Positions 56,953-64,000 of a stretch of 64,000 bases of DNA are shown here, piece by piece. Numbering within the stretch: position 1 is the stretch's first letter; every line of letters starts with the position of its first letter. The translations under genes and the position numbers were made by a program. The stretch lies in NCBI GenBank assembly GCA_022702705.1, contig CM040424.1, positions 76,139,452 to 76,203,451 on the forward strand, written 5' to 3'. The notes under the pieces are model-generated. The model was not told the origin of the DNA. It did no database searches and saw only the letters and a program-made list of their open reading frames with translations. The DNA comes from Papilionanthe hookeriana x Papilionanthe teres. Its lineage: Eukaryota > Streptophyta > Magnoliopsida > Asparagales > Orchidaceae.

Positions 56953-57510
56953 GGATGACTCAAGGAGAGGTGGATCATCTGCAGGAGACCTGCGTCTTCA
57001 TTCCCACTATCAAACTTTGGGTCCCCAGTGAGGCCCACCGAGCTACCTCCCTATACAGTGTCGGCCTCCTATTCTACAAAGACCAATTTCGTTTCAGCCT
57101 CTGATTATCATTTTGTTAAGAGTGCGTGCCATTTTTTTCCCATTATGGCGTTATCCACTCTATAACAACTAGCACGATCTTCGTTGTCTTCTATCGCTAG
57201 CCAGGGATTTCATGATCAGTCGAGTTGTTTAGTGATATGTTCTCGTTCTGGGTTGGCTCAGATGGATTAGTTCAATTTGCCTCGGTCGACAAATTCCAAC
57301 TGTTGGGGCTGGAGAATAAGGTGACAAATTGGAAGCCCCGCTTATGTCTGGGTTCTTCCCCTCAAGGATGGTGCATCCAGGCAGTCCCATTTGGCAACGC
57401 CCTGACAAAAGTGAAGAAGAACGCGCAAGTAAGAGTAAGATGTTGAGGGGCATTAGCTGTCAGTTCATCAACATTTCGATTCAACAACTATCAACTGGGC
57501 ACTACAAATG
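56953..57510 (+). pseudogene. Second Tat antisense-ORF remnant
   Basis: The frame from 56953 reads MTQGEVDHLQETCVFIPTIK, LWVPSEAHRATSLYSVGLLF, YKDQFRFSL. Later frames give MFSFWVGSDGLVQFASVDKF and ENKVTNWKPR. The order (a V-P-S segment, then F-Y-x-D-Q-x-R, a G-W-x-x-F segment and a W-K motif) matches the Transposase_28-like protein at 44992, at a distance. Stops interrupt it repeatedly. Confidence 0.5.
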
Positions 57511-57840
57511 AAAGCTTTCGGTTGAATGACCAATGAGGACTAGAAAGCCTCCGGCACTGAGGAGGGCGAGAAAGAGGCGGTGGTTGCTGCTTGGGCGGCC
57601 AAGAAGAAGGCTCACGTGGTCGATAAGCCCCACAACCCTAATATATTGTCCTATATAGTTTATAACAATCTAACACATTAAAAAGTACTCTCCGAAGACT
57701 ATTCAACATCCAAACAAACATAAGAAAATATTTCATACGCATTAAATTTATCTAGATAGCATGTAAAATACACCTGAATACTAAATATGCATGACTCACT
57801 GGAAAATATTTATCTTTATGATTGGATGCAGATACAATAA

Positions 57841-57842
<2 letters not shown>

Positions 57843-57912
<70 letters not shown>
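57843..57912. repeat. (AT)n microsatellite
   Basis: About 70 bases of pure alternating AT, the longest such tract in the window. Confidence 0.97.
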
Positions 57913-57917
<5 letters not shown>

Positions 57918-59180
57918 CATTTGTTTTCATTTTCTTGAATGTATTTACAATTTGAATTCTAAAATCAAAATTTTGCAGAGAAAAACCTTGATTTTAAGAG
58001 CATTAATCTCCAAATCTCACCCCAAATTCAACAAATTGCTAAGATTATTTTTCAAAATTAGCAGTTGGTATTCTTATCTGCAATTTCTAAGAACATGTAA
58101 AATTGTTCATTTCATATGTTGTTTAATCGGGGACGATCAATCTTCTAGCGTGTTAGAATATTCATGACAGTCAAGAGAATTTGCATCCTAGCATTACACG
58201 AAGATCCCACACGAATGAACACATAAATTAAAAAAAACTTGAAAGAGAATTTTACGTTTTTTAATATGATAGTGCCACATGTTAAAGGATCTAAGAATGT
58301 GTTGTGGCATAGAGATTATACTTCAATTTCATTTGGTTGAGCAAAAAATGAATATCATCGGTAAAATACTAACATTACTACAACAATTCAAAACAAAAGC
58401 ATAGAAAATATTGATATCCACTGTCCAAGAACTGTATTATCCATATCATGTTGAAAAGGCCAACAAATCCTGTAATAACATACTGTCTAAACATTGTACC
58501 ATATGACTGTGAATATAACATCACTTTTTCAAAATATTGGCAGCCCTCAGTAAAATTGCTATGAAAGCCATCCAAACTTCTGCTATCTATCAAAAGCAAG
58601 TTGTTTTCAACATATCAGAGTGCAACGGCTACAATCCTTCATATATGATGGTGATATAAAGCATGTTGGAATGTTTTATTAAGGTTGTTGTAAATTCTTA
58701 ATCTTGTCATCACTAACAAACAACATCCTAATAAAAAATAATAATAATAATAATAAACAACAGCCTAATCTTCTACGAGTAGCAGTTCAAAGTTATTAAT
58801 CTTGTTATCACATTGTCATAAATCTAAACAATATCATCCAAAAATATTAAAGTTGGCTTCAGTGCATTTATGGTTTCAACAAATCTACTTAACAGATAAA
58901 GAGTAAGTGACTAATCAGAGATTAAGAAGACAGGATAAAATAAGAAATTTTTTTTCCATGAATTTTGATATTTGAGTGAAAATTTGACTATTGAGAGCTT
59001 GATAAGAGAAGTGACTATTGAGAACTAAATATGGGTTGGGGTTTTACTATGATTTTGATATTTGAGTGAAAATTTGAAAAATGGATGAAAGAGGGCTGGT
59101 TGATTTGTAAATAGAAAGTTTCGGGTGGTCTGTATATAATTCGCCAAAAAAATAAATACTCACCACCACCACCTGTTCTT
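57913..59180. other. A/T-rich region without recognised genes
   Basis: Short frames only, including a minus-strand frame at 58378-58599 that I do not recognise. There is an (AAT)n run at 58737-58754. Part of this may be the 3' end of the gene represented by the candidate exon at 59185. Confidence 0.3.
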
Positions 59181-59184
59181 TAGA

Positions 59185-59378
59185 TTATAGTATAAAGTTG
59201 CATTTTAACAGCCAAGTGGGTGAGGCAGATCCAATCAGGAAATGTTTGCATTCTTCAGAGATCTGCAGGTAATCATCCCAGCTGAAGTCCTCATGGGATG
59301 AGCTCCCAAAACAGCCACACAATCTTCTGTGGTTTTGAGATGAGGTTGGACCAATTCCCATATCTTTTTCTTCTGAAT
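59185..59378 (-). CDS. Candidate terminal exon of an unknown gene
   Basis: A minus-strand open segment follows a good acceptor (T-rich tract ending TTCACCCAG at 59379) and reads SEEKDMGIGPTSSQNHRRLC, GCFGSSSHEDFSWDDYLQIS, EECKHFLIGSASPTWLLK to a TAA at 59185. The residue mix is protein-like, and the local GC content is above the surroundings. I do not recognise the family; SWDDYL is slightly reminiscent of MBT-type repeats, but that is weak. Upstream exons would lie above 59400, where I see only a MITE and a Copia element, so they would be outside the window. Confidence 0.3.
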
Positions 59379-59617
59379 CTGGGTGAACAGAAATTACATC
59401 AGTGATCTTAAAACTTTAGGAACACTGAATTCAATTGAATAATAAGAAATAATAATCAAAATAATTTATAGCTTATTTAGTTGAGTTATTGTAATGTTAG
59501 ATATTGTAGTGTTTTCTGGGATGACCAGAAGCTCTTGTAGAACTGCTATAAGAAAAGCATATTCTTGAAGGCTGTTGCGAGGTTTTTTTTATTTTTATTT
59601 TTCTCTCTACAAGAAAG

Positions 59618-59865
59618 GGGGGCATTTACATACATACCAGACACCAGCCAATTCCTATGTATTTACATATCTAACACCAAAATATTCCTTTTACATTTAT
59701 ACCAGCCATGTCTTTCATATCACTTAAAAATACCATTATTTTAACTTTAAAAAGGTAAAATACACCTTTTCATGTATAGATAAGGTGGCATATAGACAAA
59801 AATTGAACTTTAGGCGTTAGGTATGTGAATACCTAGGAATTAAGTAGTATGAATGTAAATCTTCC
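59618..59865. mobile_element. MITE, family A copy 5
   Basis: GGGGGCATTTACATACATAC...TATTTACATATCTAACACC on the left and, inverted, GGAAGATTTACATTCATACT...TATTCACATACCTAACGCC on the right. The centre has an AAGGTAAAATACACCTT stem. No clear target duplication. Confidence 0.75.
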
Positions 59866-59869
59866 AAAA

Positions 59870-60257
59870 ATAAAAAAGATAAGCTTTCTTGCGGTGACAA
59901 TTTTGACTAAGGAGTTGTTTCCTGCTACATTACAACTGATAAGCAGCAAAAAGTTTATATTCAAACAAAATAGAGAGATTGTCGTCAAAAAAAATAAATT
60001 TGAGAGAAAATTTCCCCAAATAGACCATTAGTCTAACTAACCTGAAAAATGGCGTTATGTTTTGGTCATGTCCTTTTTAGTCCTAAAGAAACTTTTCATT
60101 GGAGTATTTTTGGACTTTTTAAGGTGCCATCGATTTGAGTTGACATTAAATAGTAAGATCTCATTCTCTCCTTTTGTAGATTTGTTTGTAGCAAACCAAA
60201 AATTAGTTTTTCTTGAATTTTCAAATTCTACATTTCTCATCCTCACTTATTCTCACA
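59870..60257. other. Spacer before the terminal Copia element
   Basis: A/T-rich DNA. The frames at 60055-60337 do not resemble known proteins. No feature recognised. Confidence 0.3.
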
Positions 60258-60698
60258 TGTTACTTGTTAATAGTGACTCACAATTTGTTACACTAAAGGC
60301 AATTGGGCACTTTTGTAATATTGCCTACTCTTTCTAAGCCTCTTCTTGTGGCTTCATCTTTTATAAATAGATGAGGGTGGGTGAGGCTTAGGCAAGGTGA
60401 TGTGAATGTGAGAGGCAAGTGAGAAAAATTCTGTCCAAGAATTGAAGAGAGTGAGGTTAGCTTTGGAGGAAGGTGAGGAGAGCATCTTAAGGGTCTTGGG
60501 AGCAAATGAAGGCCCATGGAAGATGAGGGCTCATCTTGTAAGAGCTATGTACTCTCTTGTTTTTGCGTAGTGAATTTCGTGATCGTTTCCTCCAGTGGAT
60601 GTAGGTCGAAGAGACCGAACCACGTAATTCTGTATGTGTTCTTGTGTTTTGCTTGTGTTCTTTATTTTTCTTCTAGCCAAGTCAATTTTCCCACAACA
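60258..60698 (+). repeat. 5' LTR of the terminal Copia element
   Basis: 441 bp, TGTTACTTGTTAATAGTGAC to CCCACAACA, with TATAAATAGATGAGG (60362-60376) and the GACCGAACCACGTAATTCT block shared with LTR1-3 of the composite. Confidence 0.85.
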
Positions 60699-60718
60699 AT
60701 TGGCGCCGTCTGTGGGAA
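60699..60718 (+). other. Primer-binding site of the terminal Copia element
   Basis: ATTGGCGCCGTCTGTGGGAA directly follows the LTR. TGGCGCCGT is complementary to the tRNA-Asp 3' end. Confidence 0.8.
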
Positions 60719-61661
60719 TTCGACACTTCTCGGCTACAAGAATTTGGCATTTGACTGTAGCAGGTGCTCGGCTATAGGAGGAATCAAAGCAGGGTTCAAT
60801 TCTTGGAATTCCCTCTTGATCTTGGAAGGAGGAAAGATGATGTGGCTGAGGCATTCAAGTTCCGCCAATCTCCATCAAGAAGCAAGGAATCTGACTACCA
60901 GGTTATTGGGCTAAGGGAGGAGTTCTTTCTTGTGGTTGTCTTCACCTAATTCGACATCCAAGAACCGCAGCAGGAGGAAGAGGAGTCCAGAAGTTCTGTA
61001 GAGAATTTTGCACTTATCTTTCCCTCCCTCCTAGTTGCAGGTGCGTATTTGGCAGCCAGGAGAATTTTTCGGGACTCCATTCGTCAGGCCCGTTGCAAGG
61101 CTTATCGGCAGTCCAGGTCTTCAACCTCCAGTCCAAGGGGAGGCGAATTGCAGGTTCTTGTTCGAACTGAAGCAGACTTCGGCATTCCAAGCAGGTGCCG
61201 AGTAGTAGCAGCAGGTATTCTGCGTCAAGTGGGGGTTCTGCTACAGGAGGGTAATTCGGCACTTCAGATCTGCAGGGAAATTGAACTGCATGGGTTCTTT
61301 ATTCTGCAGGTAAATCACCCGAATCCAAGTAGGAACTCAATTGCTACTGTTAATCGACAGAAGCAGGAGGGAGGCATCAACGTTCAACTCTTCAACCGCA
61401 GGTGTTTGCAAGAAACAAGTACGGCAAGGTGCCTATTCGGTCAAGAAGAGAAGTTGAACCCCTTGCTTGGTGGTACAGAAAGGTGATATTCACCCAGAAA
61501 GGAATTGCAAACTTTAAGGCTACAGGAACTGCAGGGATTGTTGGGATTTTTTCTTGTACAGCAAGGTGCCTAGCAGGAATCAAATTACAGAACAAGCAGT
61601 CCAGCTCTTTTGGTAGTTTCAGGTGTTTGGCGGGGCAAGTTCGAAATTCCTAGCTACGACA
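60719..61661 (+). other. Long leader with GCAGGTnTTCGGCA-type units
   Basis: The region between primer site and gag repeats motifs such as GCAGGTGCTCGG, GCAGGTATTCTGC and TCGGCATTCCAAG at irregular spacing. Related units occur at 37060-37300 and inside LTR3 (40900-40960). No conserved protein; the frames seen here are probably not expressed. A packaging or internal ribosome role is possible but unsupported. Confidence 0.5.
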
Positions 61662-62500
61662 ATGGGTTCCGCCAAATTCGACATCGAGAAATTTACTGGA
61701 AAGAACGACTTCGAGCTGTGGAGAGTAAAGATGAGAGGCTACATTGGTTCGACGGAGTGTTGCGAAGTCTTGCAGAGTTCGGCGGCGTTGCCGGCCGACA
61801 TGACCGAGAAAGAAAAGAACGTCGTTCGGACGGGGCTCACGGTCGATAATTCGAGTTTGGGCGACAAAGTTCGAGGGAGGTGTCGAGGGAGACAGTCTGC
61901 ACAATGACATCAGGTGAAAGCTAGATGCTTTATATGACTAAATCTGCGGCTAACGGACTGCTTCACGAAGCAACGCTTATACTCATTCAAAATGCACGAA
62001 GACAAATCGGTTTCGGAGCGGATTGACGAGTTCAACAAGATCGTAGATGATCTTGAAAATATTGACGTCAAGATGGACGACGAGGATAAGGCAGCTGGCT
62101 GGCTTGAAACTCTATTCTAAGAGCTACGAGCATTTCGGGGATGCGATGCTCTATGGAAAAGTACGGACTATTGCTTTGGAAGAGGTTCGATCGCGATCGA
62201 GCTGAAAGCTTCAAGAAGCACGACATGAAAGAAGAAGCACGGCGGTGACGGTCGGCTGGTAGAGGAAGATCGAGTAAGAAAGGTTCGAAAGTGATCGAAC
62301 GGATCGAAATCCGGAAAGAAGAGCGAAGTCGATCTTAAGAGATCTAACAGTGTTACCGCTTGCCACAGAAGGTCGACTCGGGAGGAATTGTCCGGATAGA
62401 AAGAAAAGCTTTCGGGAGAAGCTGCAAAGATTGCGGAGAAGCGAGTGTAGCCTCGGATAGGCATGACTCGGCGAAGCTGCGGTGATATCGGAATCGAATC
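61662..62500 (+). pseudogene. Copia gag, frameshifted
   Basis: Starts MGSAKFDIEKFTGKNDFELW at 61662. The frame closes at about 61907 and the rest continues in other frames (SFKMHEDKSVSERIDEFNKI region near 61990-62040). The zinc-knuckle area near 62350-62395 reads tgttacc...ggaattgtccg where the paralogue at 39711 has a clean CYNCHKDGHFKKNC. The breaks coincide with expected CAG/CTG positions. Confidence 0.7.
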
Positions 62501-62504
62501 CGAC

Positions 62505-63760
62505 GAATGAGTGGATCCTCGATTCCAGGTGCTCACTCACATGTGCCCTCATAAAGGCGGGTTCGAGACAGCGCGAATGGCAAACGGTGGGTACGTTCAC
62601 TTGGAGATAATAAAGCTTGCGAGGTACTTGCGGCGGAACAATCGGAATAAAGATGTTCGATGGAGCGAGCGGATACTTGACACGTCGGGTACGTTCACGA
62701 GCTTAAAACAAATCCGATCTCTTTGGTGCTGCGGAGTCGAGCGGATACACGTTCGAGGCGAGAGAATGGGCTGCATCGGAGTAGTCGAAGGTTCACTCAT
62801 GTCATGAAAGGGTCGGAAAGAATGAGCTATACTCCCGAGTGGGAGAGCGTCATCGACGACTTCTGCAATGCGGTTCGATCCGAACCGACGGGACCGAGGT
62901 TATGGCATATGAGGCCGGGGCATGTAAGTGAAAGAGGCTTACAAGAGTTGTCGAGCGAGAATGCGGTATGCGGAGATCGAGTCGACAAATTAGAGTACGT
63001 GAGCAGGTGTGTAATGGGGAAGGCTACTGGGGTGAAGTTACTGCAGAATCACGCGTCGAAGAAGCCGCTGATTACGTACACGAGTGATTTATGGGAGCCA
63101 GACGAACTCGGACTCATGTAAGAGGGAGATGCTTCATGATCATCGTCGGCAACTACGCAGGGAAGGTATGGGTCTTCATCCTTAAAACTAGGATGAAGCT
63201 TTCAACGGTTCGGGAGCTGGTTAACTCTCACTGAAAACAAGATGGGAGCAAAGCGAAGCACTCGAGAAGCGATAATGGTTTAGAGTATTGTTCGGAACGG
63301 TTTGATGAGTCGTGCGAAAGAATGGCATCACGAAGACACGAGACGATCCGGAACACTCCGCCAGACGGAATGGCTAGGCGAGAGGATGAACGGGACTCTC
63401 CTGAGAGAGTGCGGTGTATGTTGTTGAATGCGAGTCTACCCGAAGTTCAGGGTGAAGGCGTATGTCAGCCGCTCGTATCTTATCAACGGATGTCCGTCGA
63501 CGACTTTCGATATGAAGACTCGCTTTGGAGATGTGGTACGGAAACCAGAGTAGCTACGATAAGCTTAAAAGTTTTTGGATGTATTGCTTACGCTCATGTT
63601 AGACGGGATAAGGTTTAGACAGAGAGCTTTGAAGTGCATTTTCATTGGATATCCACACGGAACCGAGGGTTACTAAACTTTGGTGTCTAGATCAGCGAAA
63701 TGCGTCATCGGCGAGACGTGACATTCGACGAGTCGAAATGGCGAATGCTACGAAGCTACG
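62505..63760 (+). pseudogene. Copia protease and integrase, frameshifted
   Basis: Protease begins NEWILDSRCS...CPHK near 62505-62560 (D-S-R in place of D-S-G). Integrase has RLWHMRPGHVSERGLQELSS (62900-62950), CVMGKATGVKLLQNHASKKP (63010-63065), a SDLWEPDE core start, the ENKMGAK region, ERVRCMLLNASLPEVQGEGV (63405-63465), KVFGCIAYAHVRRDKV (63567-63618) and CIFIGYPHGTEGY (63630-63670). The domain order is that of Copia IN followed by the linker to RT. Function: processing and integration. Most domain cores are recognisable despite many small frameshifts. Confidence 0.8.
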
Positions 63761-64000
63761 TTACCAAAAACGAGTGTCGCTAGGAGGGTTCTTCTATTGA
63801 GGTGGAGGCTGCAGCAATTCTGAGCTTCGGCGATCGAAAGGTTATTGTGAACAATCGGGATGAAGTGGCGGAGACAGACGAAGACGAGAACCGGAAAACG
63901 GATCGGATGATTACTGAGTGACAAGAGACGAATGAACTATCGGACCATGAGAGAGATACGGTCGTGCGAATATGATCTTCTACGCCTGAGTATTCTTGAA

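Larger units (their letters stand above)
54800..57650 (+). mobile_element. Decayed LTR/gypsy remnants
   Basis: A GTCGG/CTCGG-rich LTR-like segment (54890-55600, with TATAAATAAGG near 55567) is followed by plus-strand gag-like fragments (55650-56540; Arg/Ser-rich, AQPDHQSDRPTL, SLRSLARRPDEIKNSFARST) and an antisense-ORF-like region at 56940-57510. No LTR pair, primer site or pol was found. The parts may come from more than one element. Confidence 0.45.
60258..64000 (+). mobile_element. Copia element, same family as the composite, cut by the window end
   Basis: LTR (60258-60698), primer site, a leader of about 950 bp, gag from 61662, protease and integrase up to about 63760, then the linker to RT at the right edge. 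Gag starts MGSAKFDIEKFTGKNDFELW, close to MATAKFDIEKFTEKNDFALW of the composite at 39024, and LTR ends, primer site and leader motifs agree. Many one- or two-base frameshifts occur, mostly at places where CAG or CTG is expected. The 3' part and the second LTR are outside. Confidence 0.85.

Overview
The window is nuclear DNA from a flowering plant with a repeat-rich genome. The evidence is a two-exon mitochondrial succinate dehydrogenase iron-sulfur subunit gene, plant-type GT-AG introns, Copia and Tat-type Ty3/gypsy retrotransposons, an RTE-type LINE, an L1-like LINE ORF1, tRNA-derived SINEs and MITEs. I cannot name the species.

Only two host genes are well supported. Both are on the minus strand, head to tail, and both are stretched by transposon-filled introns. 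SDH2 has exon 1 at 41648-42321 and exon 2 at 22636-22807, separated by an 18.8 kb intron; the joined product is 281 residues with every cluster cysteine present. About 1.6 kb downstream a HAD-superfamily hydrolase gene begins (exon 1 at 20899-21066). Its next exon is a 70-nt exon at 3444-3513, 17.4 kb away, and the remaining exons lie beyond the left edge. A third, unrecognised candidate exon lies at 59185-59378 on the minus strand.

Layout. 1-2.8 kb: a truncated LTR-like repeat joined to a broken RTE LINE. 3.2-4.0 kb: two MITEs flanking HAD exon 2. 5.3-8.7 kb: an old LTR end with its primer site, an L1-like element that has ORF1 but no ORF2, a microsatellite and a SINE. 8.7-20.5 kb: a decayed minus-strand Copia element split by a 7,376-bp non-coding TG...CA element with a 5-bp target duplication (9371-16746). 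21.56-21.97 kb: a long-arm foldback element between the two genes. 22.8-36.1 kb: SDH2 intron with a decayed gypsy reverse transcriptase and three tandem duplications. 36.2-41.1 kb: a three-LTR Copia composite flanked by one TGATA duplication; its first internal region carries an R2R3-MYB gene copy and its second a gag-protease remnant. 42.57-53.69 kb: an 11.1 kb Tat-type gypsy element inserted about 245 bp upstream of the SDH2 start codon, carrying an antisense gene with its own TATA box. 53.8-57.7 kb: decayed relatives of that element. 57.8-60.2 kb: low-information DNA with one MITE. 60.26 kb to the end: a younger Copia element of the same family as the three-LTR composite, running off the window after integrase.

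The strongest candidates for something new are the MYB-carrying three-LTR Copia composite, the 7.4 kb coding-free element, the antisense gene unit in the gypsy element, and the proximity of that element to the SDH2 promoter. The gypsy and final Copia elements also show a systematic loss of CAG/CTG with gain of CG strings. This looks more like a base-calling artefact at methylated CHG sites than biology, and frameshifts there should be read with caution.
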